A stretch of DNA of 13,154 bases from Candidatus Pacearchaeota archaeon (GTDB taxonomy: Archaea; Nanobdellota; Nanobdellia; Pacearchaeales; GW2011-AR1), in NCBI GenBank assembly GCA_016186375.1, contig JACPLS010000022.1:1-13154 (forward strand). The letters are read 5' to 3'. The stretch's first letter is position 1; each line of letters begins with the position of its first letter. The translations under genes and the position numbers were made by a program. The notes beneath the pieces were generated by a model. The model was not told the origin of the DNA and made no database searches. It saw only the letters and a program-made list of their open reading frames with translations. This document shows, piece after piece, positions 5,108 through 12,256 of this stretch.

Positions 5108-6343
5108 ATGGATGAAACAAAAATCGTCGAAGCTTTAGAGCGGAATAATCTGTGGTGGAAAGAGACATTTGCTCTAAAATTTAAACCGCGGGAAATTTAT
5201 AATAATATACAGAAATTCTTAGCAAAACGACAAATCCTTGCATTAGTTGGACTAAGAAGAACAGGAAAAACAACGATTATGTTCAAATTGATTGAAGATG
5301 CCTTAAAGATGATGGAAAGAAGCGATATTGTATATTTTTCATTTGATGACTTTAAAGATTTACGTTTGTTTGATGTGGTAAAAAGTTATGAAAGATTAAT
5401 GCGAAAAGATACAAGAAAAGGAAAGTATCTTTTCTTGTTTGATGAAATTCAAAAAATTGATAACTGGGAAGAACAAATTAAGAGGTTATATGATGAAAAT
5501 CCTCAAATTAAAATAGTTATTTCTGGTTCTGAATCTTTATTTATTCGCAAGAAATCTCGAGAAAGTCTTGCTGGAAGAATTTATGAATTTCATGTAAAAA
5601 TACTTAATTTTAGAGAATATCTCTTATTTAAAGAAAAAAAGTTAGATAATATTTCTTTGCATCGAGAAGAAATTCTAAGAGAGTTCAAAAACTTTCTCAT
5701 CTCAAATGGTTTCCCTGAGATCATTACTGAAGATAAAGAAAGCGCGGCAAAATACATTAAAGAAAACGTTATTGAACGAGTTATCTATAAAGATATTCCA
5801 CAAATTGTACCTGTTGGCGATCCGAGTCTATTAGAAGCACTCTTTCGAATATTGTTAGAAGATCCTGGTGAAATCGTTAATTTAGATGATTTGGGCAGTG
5901 AATTAGGAATGACGAGACAAACGGTTTCTGTCTATCTTGAATATCTAGAAAAATCTTTTTTAATAAGAAAGTTGTACAATTATTCTAAAAATCCCCGAAA
6001 AACTTACAGACGTGCAAAAAAATACTATCCTACCATAATTACACCAGACATCTTAGATAAACGTGAATTATTTGGAAAAATATTTGAAACTGTGCTTGTA
6101 AATCAACTTAATGCTGAATTTTTCTGGCGAGACTCGTTCAAAAACGAAGTTGATGTAATTCAGTTAGAACCCTTTTCGGCTATTGAAGTGAAGTCTGGAG
6201 ATATTAAAGAAAGAAACTTATTATCATTACAACGATTTACCAAGAAATTTAAACCAAAACAATCTTTTGTACTTTCTTACGATATGAAAAAGAAAATTAA
6301 CGGTATTGATATAATTCCTTTTTATGAATATCTTCTTAAGTGA
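5108..6343 (+). CDS. AAA ATPase with DUF4143 / PD-(D/E)XK-like C terminus
   Basis: 411 residues, full length for this family. Walker A GLRRTGKTT (48-56), Walker B YLFLFDE (107-113), sensor-like VISGSES (137-143) and LAGR (~154-157). A winged-helix-like middle (~250-285: LDDLGSELGMTRQTVSVYLE) precedes a C-terminal restriction-like fold with E347/D349 (NEVDV) and the E-V-K pattern at E360/K362. Such ATPases are abundant in archaea; roles are mostly unknown, with mobile-element or defence links proposed. It has its own promoter (5028) and nothing overlaps it. It looks intact, unlike its relative at 10209-11307. Confidence 0.82.
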   Translation: MDETKIVEALERNNLWWKETFALKFKPREIYNNIQKFLAKRQILALVGLRRTGKTTIMFKLIEDALKMMERSDIVYFSFDDFKDLRLFDVVKSYERLMRKDTRKGKYLFLFDEIQKIDNWEEQIKRLYDENPQIKIVISGSESLFIRKKSRESLAGRIYEFHVKILNFREYLLFKEKKLDNISLHREEILREFKNFLISNGFPEIITEDKESAAKYIKENVIERVIYKDIPQIVPVGDPSLLEALFRILLEDPGEIVNLDDLGSELGMTRQTVSVYLEYLEKSFLIRKLYNYSKNPRKTYRRAKKYYPTIITPDILDKRELFGKIFETVLVNQLNAEFFWRDSFKNEVDVIQLEPFSAIEVKSGDIKERNLLSLQRFTKKFKPKQSFVLSYDMKKKINGIDIIPFYEYLLK

Positions 6344-6350
6344 TTTAAAT

Positions 6351-6369
6351 GACCGAAAAGCTTAAATAG
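6351..6369 (+). promoter_or_regulatory. Repeated 19-bp BRE/TATA promoter, copy 3
   Basis: Identical to the copies at 2919 and 5028. Here it lies 8 bp after the ATPase stop. The TATA centre is about 26 bp before ATG 6391, so the transcript should be leaderless. Confidence 0.7.
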
Positions 6370-6390
6370 TTATTACTCTTTGATAGGAAC

Positions 6391-7245
6391 ATGGGAAATG
6401 GATTAAATGGACTGGAAAAAATAGTTGGAAAAGTTATAGAAAAGAGCGGGAAAGCTCTAAAGAGCCTAGGCATGGCAGGAGCCTTGCTAGGGTCTATGTA
6501 TCTCGGAGATAAACTTGCTGGGGATGTGAGCGGGCAGGTAAGATTTTATATCGAACCTGAAAATGCTCTTGGTGCTCCTCTAAGACAATTTATTCCTGGT
6601 ACTGATTTAATAATTAAAGTCTATGTTGACAATACAAATGAAACAAACGCGACTCAAGGATTGCAATGGAGTATTCAAGCTCCTGAATATATAAAATATT
6701 TTTCTCAAGTATCTCCTAAACCATATTATGAAACTGATGATTTTTTCTATGGATTTCCAATGGATCCTTTACATAATAAAGTAGGAAATAATATTAACGA
6801 TCGGTTTGTTGTAGTTGATACAAATAATATTTCAATAAATAGTGGACCTTATAAAAAATCTGGACTTGTTGGAAGATATAGATACAATATAGAAGAAGGT
6901 GCTTCTTTAGGACAAAAAACATTTACTTTTACTGAAACAAAAGCATTTGATGTTAATGGAAAAAAACAAAACACTATAACTGAAAAAAGTTCTATCATAG
7001 TTACAGATAATTATGAATATCTTGATAAAAATCCAATCGTTTTTTTTGATATAGATAATGGATTAATACGTGTTTATGAAACAGCAGTATCAAATGGAAG
7101 AAGAACCCTTCAAAGATCAGAAAATCTAATTGATTGGGTAGATGTCTTGACTAACAGCGCCCCATATGATGGATTAAGTTATAGAGAAAAAATTAGTGGG
7201 AATCCAAATGTATTCTTCAAAGGAATAGGATATCCCACAGATTAA
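6391..7245 (+). CDS. Secreted protein, cohesin-like N-terminal domain
   Basis: 284 residues. The N terminus has an amphipathic Lys-rich stretch, then a small-residue hydrophobic segment (~25-45, SLGMAGALLGSMYLGDKLAG), which may be an atypical signal or anchor. Residues ~50-205 form a beta-rich domain (QVRFYIEPEN...LIIKVYVDN...GLQWSIQAP) resembling cohesin-like domains. The end (TLQRSENLIDWVDV...NPNVFFKGI) recalls a C-terminal beta motif common in bacterial surface proteins ('LqrStdLvnW...FYR'). Probably extracellular and possibly adhesive; the ligand is unknown. Start fixed by the 6351 promoter. It lies 29 bp before the next surface-protein gene, which has its own TATA box. Confidence 0.6.
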   Translation: MGNGLNGLEKIVGKVIEKSGKALKSLGMAGALLGSMYLGDKLAGDVSGQVRFYIEPENALGAPLRQFIPGTDLIIKVYVDNTNETNATQGLQWSIQAPEYIKYFSQVSPKPYYETDDFFYGFPMDPLHNKVGNNINDRFVVVDTNNISINSGPYKKSGLVGRYRYNIEEGASLGQKTFTFTETKAFDVNGKKQNTITEKSSIIVTDNYEYLDKNPIVFFDIDNGLIRVYETAVSNGRRTLQRSENLIDWVDVLTNSAPYDGLSYREKISGNPNVFFKGIGYPTD

Positions 7246-7253
7246 TTTATAAA
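7246..7253 (+). promoter_or_regulatory. TATA box for the large surface-protein gene
   Basis: TTTATAAA begins just after the upstream stop and is centred about 25 bp before ATG 7275; predicts a leaderless transcript. Confidence 0.55.
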
Positions 7254-7274
7254 CTCTTTCATCTATAAAAAAAT

Positions 7275-8531
7275 ATGAAAAGAGGAATATTGATAATAAC
7301 AAATATAATATTTGTTATAGCCTTAAGTTATTTTGTAAATGCTGCTGATTTTGGAGGAATATTTTTAAGCCCTTTAAGTTGTCCTGCTGGATATAAATCA
7401 ACACAGATCTTGGGAGATGTTGATGGATTTAAAGATGTTTATCTTTGTTATAAAAATCCTGGAACGGGGGGAGCTCCTTTTTTTGGTGGAATGTATATAA
7501 TCAATCCTGATACTGGAGCTACTATAGATGGTAATCCAATGAATGGAGGAAATAAAGGTTGTCCCAATGGATATGATGATATTAATGTCGGAAAAATAAC
7601 AACTCCAGTAAACGGTGCTTTCGGAGTGGAGGGTAAACTTACTGGTTCTGATACTATTCCTCATCATGAATTACACTATTGTAAAAAAGATAATGGTATT
7701 GCAGAATATTCTTTTGATGGATTAAATGGACAAAACAAACATTGGAACTGTCGAACAGGAAATGAAGAAAAATCATTTGATGGTTTAATCTGCCCAAATG
7801 ATCCAAACATTGCAAGATTGTTCTTATTTATAAGTGCTTCTTCGGAAAGACCTAGAGGATGTGGAGATGGGCTTGAATTTGATGAATTGGATGGATTAAT
7901 TCTCCTTTGCTCAAAGATAATAACTTCTTCTCCTTCTGAAGCAGTTGTTTATCAACCTCAATGGCTTGATGAAAATGATAATCCTATAAGAGTTGGTGTA
8001 TTTGGTAAGAATGTTAAGTTACGAACGGTAACACAAAACATAATTGATAATACTGACTTGAGATTTGATGTTTATAAACAAGGGTCTCCCTTACCTTTAA
8101 GATCTTTTACAGTCAAAGTAACCGGTAATTCTGCTAAAACAGCATCTCTTTTACTAGATGATGTAGCAAATAAAAATAATCCAAATGGGGGGAGAGAAGG
8201 AGATAGTTTAGTTATAATAGGTACAGCTATAGATCCTAGTGATAATGAAGAATTGGCAACAAGTGTCTATAGCCAAGCACTATATATTGACAAAAGCCCT
8301 GATGTATCAATAACATTTCCCACGAATGGACAAGCATTTGAGGAAGGAGGTATGATAACAATAACGGCAAGCGCAAGTGATCCAGATAGTTCATTAAATG
8401 GAGATAGAGTTACAAAAGTTGAATTTTTTTCTAATGGAAATAAACTAGGAGAAGATATCGATAGTAGTAATGGATGGAGTTTTATTTGGGATGAAGCTCC
8501 TGTAGGACATCCCAATTACAATTTATGTTAA
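7275..8531 (+). CDS. Secreted Ig-like/Cys-containing surface protein, 5' part before a frameshift
   Basis: 418 residues before the stop. A clear signal peptide MKRGILIITNIIFVIALSYF with cleavage likely after VNA. Three Cys-bounded units follow: CPAGY...C (36-58), CPNGY...C (96-136) and CGDGL...C (196-212). A bacterial Ig-like domain fills ~342-412 (SITFPTNGQAFEEGGMITIT...KVEFFSNGNKLGED...FIWDEAPVGH). It ends abruptly in GHPNYNLC, inside the last Ig strand. Deleting one C from the CCC at 8511-8513 would give GHPITIYVNKCGN and join it to the Cys-rich domain downstream, so this is probably one gene of ~668 codons (7275-9279) with a frameshift. Exported surface protein; partner unknown. Confidence 0.65.
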   Translation: MKRGILIITNIIFVIALSYFVNAADFGGIFLSPLSCPAGYKSTQILGDVDGFKDVYLCYKNPGTGGAPFFGGMYIINPDTGATIDGNPMNGGNKGCPNGYDDINVGKITTPVNGAFGVEGKLTGSDTIPHHELHYCKKDNGIAEYSFDGLNGQNKHWNCRTGNEEKSFDGLICPNDPNIARLFLFISASSERPRGCGDGLEFDELDGLILLCSKIITSSPSEAVVYQPQWLDENDNPIRVGVFGKNVKLRTVTQNIIDNTDLRFDVYKQGSPLPLRSFTVKVTGNSAKTASLLLDDVANKNNPNGGREGDSLVIIGTAIDPSDNEELATSVYSQALYIDKSPDVSITFPTNGQAFEEGGMITITASASDPDSSLNGDRVTKVEFFSNGNKLGEDIDSSNGWSFIWDEAPVGHPNYNLC

Positions 8532-9136
8532 TAAATGCGGAAATAACATAAAGGATGGAAGTGAACAGTGTGATAATGGGGCTAATAATGGAGTTTGTCC
8601 AAAGATATGCAGCTCAACCTGTACTGTAAATAATTGCGGAACAACTCCGGGAGGATATTGTGGAGATGGAATTGTACAAAAGCCAAATGATCAAGGAGTT
8701 AATGAAATATGTGACTGGCGAGACCAAACAACCTGTCCTGTGAATCAGGTATGTGTTTCAACAGGAACAGAGGCTTGTAAATTATGTCGTGATGTTACAC
8801 AAGGTTGTGAGCAGTTTAATAATGACTTATCAAAATGTGAAGGAAATGAAGAAATTGCGAGAACGAGTATTGGTTATAATGAAGTTGGAGGAACATGCCC
8901 ATCAATTAGTTATAAATGTACCGTCAATGGAAACTCTTGTAAGGCAGTAAAGATGGATGATTATTCAAAGTGTTCTAATCCACGCTTTATAGGTTGTAGT
9001 ATATTAAACTGTGTGGCGAGTGTGAGTTCTCCTACTGAATGCAAAGAAGGATATAGAACTATTGAAATTACTTATACTCAAGTTGGAGTAAGTGGTGGTG
9101 CAAATTGCCCTACTTGCAAACCAAAAGAAACTAAAA

Positions 9137-9158
9137 ACATTCCCTGCGGCAGGAATGT
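9137..9158 (+). repeat. Hairpin just upstream of the repeated anchor segment
   Basis: ACATTCCCTGC (9137-9147) pairs with GCAGGAATGT (9149-9158) with a single-base loop and one bulged C. It lies in the coding sequence 9 bases before the point where similarity to the orphan 3' end at 10022 begins. Confidence 0.5.
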
Positions 9159-9166
9159 GGCATCAC

Positions 9167-9279
9167 TGCCGTTCATGGGCGTGTTGCAGATAATAGGGGC
9201 GATTGTTATTATTGGAGTAATTTATTATTTTGTTTTTCTGAGAAATAAAAGAAGAAAAAAAGTAAAGTCAAAAAAATAA
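9167..9279 (+). repeat. Anchor/tail repeat R1 (within the surface gene)
   Basis: Encodes LPFMG, the hydrophobic helix and the basic tail of the surface protein. From TGCCGTTCATGGGCGTG onward it closely matches 10023-10126 (R2), and its TTTATTATTT...AGAAATAA part matches R3. It is the only copy attached to a full upstream gene. Confidence 0.8.
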
Positions 9280-9310
9280 TGTTGTTGGTCACTTTTCTGA
9301 CGATAAGAAG

Positions 9311-9320
9311 GTTTAAATAA
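9311..9320 (+). promoter_or_regulatory. TATA box for the mntA-hepT pair
   Basis: GTTTAAATAA, preceded by a purine-rich BRE-like GATAAGAAG, is centred about 26 bp before ATG 9342; leaderless start predicted. Confidence 0.6.
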
Positions 9321-9341
9321 TTAAAATGTTATTTTGAAAAT

Positions 9342-9644
9342 ATGGTAAAAGAAAAATTAAATTCGAAAAAAATAATTAAAAGAATAGAAGAAAAAAGCAA
9401 AGATATTAAGAAGTTTAATGTTAAGAAAATAGGTCTTTTCGGCTCCTTTGCAAAAAATGAACAACATAAAAAAAGCGATATAGATATAGTTGTTAGTTTT
9501 GATGAAGAAACATTTGATAATTATATGAATCTGCTATTTTTGCTAGAGAAAATATTCAGAAGGAAAATTGATCTTGTAATAGAAAAAGATATTCATCCAG
9601 AGCTAAAATATATAAAAAAGGAAGTAAAATATGTCGAACTATAA
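9342..9644 (+). CDS. mntA: MntA-type minimal nucleotidyltransferase antitoxin
   Basis: 100 residues, typical for a stand-alone MNT. Contains GLFGSFAKNEQHKKSDIDIV: G34-S35, ten residues, then D46-I-D48, the complete GSX10DXD motif, and a further Asp in KIDLVI. In characterised MntA-HepT systems this protein adds AMP to a Tyr of the HepT ribonuclease and inactivates it. The next gene has the matching HepT motif and overlaps by 14 bp, so the pair is a coherent TA operon. Confidence 0.85.
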   Translation: MVKEKLNSKKIIKRIEEKSKDIKKFNVKKIGLFGSFAKNEQHKKSDIDIVVSFDEETFDNYMNLLFLLEKIFRRKIDLVIEKDIHPELKYIKKEVKYVEL

Positions 9645-9969
9645 TACTTATCTAAAAGAAATTATCTTAATGATAGAAAAAATCGAAAATTCAATAGATG
9701 GCAAGACCTTTGAAGATTTTGTAGGGGATGCTAATTTATTTGATGCAGCGCTTATGAGGATTCATTTTATTGGAGAAACTATAAAATCTATACCTTATTC
9801 CTTAAAAAAGAATTACAAAAAAGTAAAATGGAGGAAATTCGCAAAATTGAGAAATATTATTAGTCATAAATATTCAAATGTCAATAAAAATATAATTTGG
9901 GATGTTATAAAAATTCTTCCGGAATTGAAGAGTCAGGTTAAGGAAATCCTAGATTCAGATATACCTTAA
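9631..9969 (+). CDS. hepT: HepT-type HEPN ribonuclease toxin (DUF86)
   Basis: 112 residues. It carries RNIISHKY (R74...H79-K-Y81), the RX4HXY motif in which R and H are catalytic and the Tyr is the AMP acceptor in studied homologues. Upstream helices (AALMRIHFIGETIKSIP) match DUF86. It starts inside mntA with AAGGA just upstream. It looks intact and functional, in contrast to the HEPN protein at 2981, which lacks this motif. Confidence 0.87.
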   Translation: MSNYNTYLKEIILMIEKIENSIDGKTFEDFVGDANLFDAALMRIHFIGETIKSIPYSLKKNYKKVKWRKFAKLRNIISHKYSNVNKNIIWDVIKILPELKSQVKEILDSDIP

Positions 9970-10021
9970 TATTTTTCTTAATGAAAATTTAACAGATCTA
10001 ATCGAATAGAAAAATTGTTGT

Positions 10022-10126
10022 TTGCCGTTCATGGGCGTGTGGCAGATAATAGGGGCGATTATTATTATTGGGGTGGTTTATTATTTCGTTTTTATTAGAG
10101 AAGGAAAGAAGAAGAGAAAGAGATAA
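10022..10126 (+). repeat. Anchor/tail repeat R2 (orphan 3' end of a surface gene)
   Basis: Frame reads LPFMGVWQIIGAIIIIGVVY, then YFVFIREG and a Lys/Arg-rich end with TAA at 10124-10126, nearly the same as the surface protein C terminus at 9167-9279. The frame is closed by TAG at 10007, and nothing upstream encodes an ectodomain. An ATG at 10031 could give a 31-residue membrane peptide, but I see no promoter for it. It lies between mntA-hepT and the decayed ATPase. Confidence 0.8.
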
Positions 10127-10134
10127 ATCTAATC

Positions 10135-10178
10135 TTGTGCATTACTAATGCACAAAAGTTTTCATTAGTAATGAAAAC
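10135..10178 (+). promoter_or_regulatory. Two tandem perfect palindromes, putative operators
   Basis: First: TTGTGCATTA (10135-10144) / TAATGCACAA (10146-10155). Second: GTTTTCATTA (10158-10167) / TAATGAAAAC (10169-10178). Both are perfect 10-bp arms around one base and share the core CATTAnTAATG; their centres are 23 bp apart. The second touches the TATA box at 10180-10187. Most likely binding sites for a dimeric repressor. Confidence 0.65.
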
Positions 10179-10179
10179 C

Positions 10180-10187
10180 TTTATAAA
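10180..10187 (+). promoter_or_regulatory. TATA box for the second AAA ATPase
   Basis: TTTATAAA, about 25 bp before ATG 10209, directly following the second palindrome; leaderless start predicted. Confidence 0.6.
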
Positions 10188-10208
10188 CACCGAAATTCTA
10201 TATAATAT

Positions 10209-11307
10209 ATGATAGATAAAGAAACTTTACGTATTGTGATAAAAAAACAAAGAGAAGAACTTGCTAAATACGATATTGGAATTGAAAGAGAAGAAAGAGA
10301 AAAGATAGATATTCATATTCCTTTTGCAATCATTATATCAGGCATACGAAGATGTGGTAAGAGTACTCTTCTTAGACAACTAATTAAAAAAATGAGAAAT
10401 TTTTATTATTTTGGCTTTGAAGACCCTCGGGCAATTGATTTTGATGTTAAAGATTTTGAAAAATTAGACAGTTTATTTCATGAGGAACAAGGAGATTCTG
10501 ATTATTATTTCTTTGACGAGATACAAAATATTCCTCAATGGGAAAAATATGTAAGGAAAATAATTGACTTAAAGAAACACGTAATTATTACTGGCTCAAA
10601 TGCATCTTTATTGAGTAAAGAGCTCGGCACGCGCCTAACCGGTAGACATTTGACTCATGAAATTTTCCCCTTTTCATTTAAAGAGTTTTTAGCTATTAGG
10701 AAGAAAAATTTGAATATTGCCTCTTTTGAGCAATATTTTACAGATGGAGGATTTCCTGAATACCTTATATATAAGCGGTCAGATATATTACAAAATTTAT
10801 TAACTGATATTCTTACCAGAGATATAGCAACCCGTTACAAGTGTAATTTCGTTTATTTCATATTTTGAAGATGCTTATTTACTCTTTACAATTTCAAAGT
10901 TTGATTATTCTCATAAGAAAATGCTTGTAAATCCAAAAAAAGTATATTCGATAGATAACGGTCTAATTCTTAAGAATTCTGCTTCATTTTTTGACGATAG
11001 AGGAAGGTTACTGGAAAATCTTGTTTTTATTAATCTAAGAAAGAAACATAAAGAGATATATTATTTTCAGGAGAATAATGAATGTGATTTTATTATTAGA
11101 GAAGGTACAAAAATTGTTCAGGCCTTTCAAGTTTGTTATGAAATAAATGAAGATGATAAAGATAGGGAGATAAATGGATTAATAGAAGCGATGAAAAAAT
11201 TTAATTTAAAAGAAGGTCTAATTTTAACATATAATCAAGAAGATAAATTTTTAATTAAAGATAATATAATAAAAGTTCTACCGGTCTGGAAGTGGTTATC
11301 GAAATAA
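10209..11307 (+). pseudogene. AAA ATPase / DUF4143 gene disrupted by an internal deletion
   Basis: The 5' part (10209-10868) has Walker A GIRRCGKST (45-53), Walker B YYFFDE (99-104), IITGSNASLL and LTGRH, ending at RDIATRY followed by out-of-frame residues and a stop. The 3' part continues in another frame from about 10840: ISYFEDAYLLFTISKFDYS, then KKVYSIDNGL, NECDFI and the nuclease-like end WKWLSK. Compared with the intact relative at 5108, some 35-40 residues (the winged-helix region) are missing at about 10839-10843, and the frame changes. An ATG at 10921 allows a drawable downstream ORF but is internal. Different subfamily from 5108, so not a recent duplicate. Its stop TAA overlaps repeat R3. 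Confidence 0.75.
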
Positions 11308-11366
11308 TTTATTATTTCGTGTTTTTTAGGAATAAGGAAAGGGAAGAAAAAACAGTAAAAAAGTAA
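11305..11366 (+). repeat. Anchor/tail repeat R3 (orphan 3' end)
   Basis: TTTATTATTTCGT... in frame gives YYFVFFRNKEREEKTVKK and TAA (11364-11366), matching the end of the surface protein (YYFVFLRNKRRKKVKSKK). The similarity begins at the ATPase stop codon; the hydrophobic helix is not present. It precedes the promoter of the antitoxin gene at 11407. Confidence 0.7.
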
Positions 11367-11376
11367 GAAAAGAAGA

Positions 11377-11385
11377 ATTTAAATA
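11377..11385 (+). promoter_or_regulatory. TATA box for the second vapBC-type pair
   Basis: ATTTAAATA, centred about 26 bp before ATG 11407. The GTG at 11401 would be too close, which decides the start. Confidence 0.55.
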
Positions 11386-11406
11386 TTCTTTTATCCATAT
11401 GTGAAA

Positions 11407-11637
11407 ATGGCAGAAATAACAATAAATATCCCAGATGAATTAAATGAAGAAATTAATATGTTTAAGTTAGATGTATCTAGAGCAATTATTGAAACTATCA
11501 GAAGTGAAATAATTAAGTTCGCTGCTCTTCAAACACTTGCAACAAAAAGCAAATTGAATGAAGAAAAATCTCTTGAATTGGGGAAAATTCTAAAAAAAGG
11601 TAGGTTCAATAAATTAAAAGAGAAGGGTTTTATATAA
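11407..11637 (+). CDS. VapB-like RHH-type antitoxin
   Basis: 76 residues from ATG 11407. The N terminus MAEITINIPDELNEEI is a ribbon-helix-helix-type strand and helix start. The C-terminal half (ALQTLATKSKLNEEKSLELG...KGRFNKLKEKGF) matches archaeal VapB proteins paired with PIN toxins. It ends one base before the ATG of the PIN gene, so the two were coupled. It looks intact although its toxin partner is broken, so it may persist as a free antitoxin. Confidence 0.75.
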   Translation: MAEITINIPDELNEEINMFKLDVSRAIIETIRSEIIKFAALQTLATKSKLNEEKSLELGKILKKGRFNKLKEKGFI

Positions 11638-12156
11638 ATGTTATTAGTTGTCGATGCTAATGAATTGTTCTCTGCAATGATTGCTCGAAAAAAGACTCTT
11701 GAATTATTTTATAATTCTAAACTTGAATTGGTTGCTCCAGGTTTTATTGTCAAGAACTCCGGAATAAATTCCGGAGCGTGTCTGGAGTTCTTGAGCACAT
11801 CGAAAATTATTTTTGCTTTCTCTCAAACTTAAGTAAGGAGTTTACGCAAAAATAATTTTCTTAGTATTAAAGAATTTAGGGAACATTTAAATGAAATAAA
11901 TGAAAAGTCTGGACTTAATTATTCTGAATTGTTAACATTTTTTCTTTTATTAGGTCAAAGAGTAAGATTTTATAAAATTGAAGAATTTAAGGAATTTTTT
12001 AATGAAGCTAAAGAGATCTCAGTTGATGTGGATGATATTGAATATTTTGCATTAGCTTTAATGTTAAACTGCCCTATTTGGTCACAGGATGGAGATATGA
12101 AAAAACAAAATAAGATTGAGATTTTAACAACTATTGAATTAATGAAAATTATTTAA
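11638..12156 (+). pseudogene. PIN-domain toxin split by a palindromic element carrying a stop codon
   Basis: The start MLLVVDANELFSAMI has the first catalytic Asp (D6), and KLELVAPGFIV follows as usual. The 123-bp element (11748-11870) then adds ~40 codons; a TAA at 11830-11832 inside it ends translation after 64 residues. The frame then continues unchanged from 11833: KEFREHLNEINEKSGL...ISVDVDDIEYFALALMLNCPIWSQDGDM...LTTIELMKII, the rest of the PIN domain with its acidic residues. Removing the insertion would restore a ~130-residue PIN protein. At the same position, copy A in the HEPN gene has CAA instead of TAA. An internal ATG at 11929 would give an incomplete domain. Confidence 0.82.
11748..11870 (+). 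repeat. 123-bp double-palindrome coding element, copy B
   Basis: Inner stem CTCCGGAA (11757-11764) / TTCCGGAG (11769-11776) around TAAA; outer CAAGAA...TTCTTG. Second palindrome GAAAATTATTTTT (11802-11814) / AAAAATAATTTTC (11848-11860), extended by GC/GC. Compared with copy A, the pairs C3428-G3433 and A3479-T3511 are replaced by A11764-T11769 and G11815-C11847, so both stems are preserved. Same orientation and same frame as copy A relative to the host gene. Confidence 0.9.
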
Positions 12157-12224
12157 TGTTTCTGAGGAATAGAAAAAGTAAGAGGGGGAGAGAAGAAAAT
12201 AGTGAGAAAAGAGAGAAAATCTAA
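12157..12224 (+). repeat. Possible anchor/tail repeat R4 (weak)
   Basis: GTTTCTGAGGAATAGAAAAA resembles the tail part of R1 (GTTTTTCTGAGAAATAAAAG). One frame reads FLRNRKSKRGREEN..., ending in TAA at 12222-12224, like FLRNKRRKKVKSKK. It directly follows the PIN stop and precedes the next TATA box, the position expected from R2 and R3. It is low-complexity and short, so weaker than the others. Confidence 0.45.
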
Positions 12225-12227
12225 AGA

Positions 12228-12235
12228 TTTATAAA
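12228..12235 (+). promoter_or_regulatory. TATA box for the last operon
   Basis: TTTATAAA, about 25 bp before ATG 12257. The start region also has a direct repeat GTAAGAACATG, ending at 12249 and at 12259. Leaderless start predicted. Confidence 0.55.
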
Positions 12236-12256
12236 TATGTAAGAACATGTAAGAAC

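Larger units (their letters stand above)
8506..9279 (+). pseudogene. 3' part of the surface-protein gene: DUF4215-like Cys-rich domain and C-terminal anchor
   Basis: The frame is open from 8506 but has no good start; it continues 7275-8531 after a one-base shift. It begins with a Cys-rich repeat of the DUF4215 type (CGNNIKDGSEQCDNG...GYCGDGIVQ...EICDW), then a long Cys-rich stretch (many C-x2-C and spaced Cys, e.g. CPTCKPK), then LPFMG, one hydrophobic helix (VLQIIGAIVIIGVIYYFVFL) and a basic tail (RNKRRKKVKSKK). The end is a membrane anchor with stop-transfer charges, leaving the Cys-rich part outside. A GTG at 8740 can be drawn as a start but cuts the Cys-rich domain. The anchor-encoding 3' end recurs three more times downstream. 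Confidence 0.65.

Noticed and set aside
6454..6465. GCTCTAAAGAGC as a further member of the TAAA-hairpin family
   Set aside because: The stem is only 4 bp, with no outer stem, inside a normal coding sequence; likely chance.
10031..10126. An independent 31-residue membrane peptide gene in R2
   Set aside because: No TATA box at the right distance and no ribosome-binding site; better explained as an orphan 3' end of a surface gene.
11638..12156. Recoding of the internal stop as selenocysteine or pyrrolysine
   Set aside because: The stop is TAA, not TGA or TAG, and the sister copy simply has CAA there.
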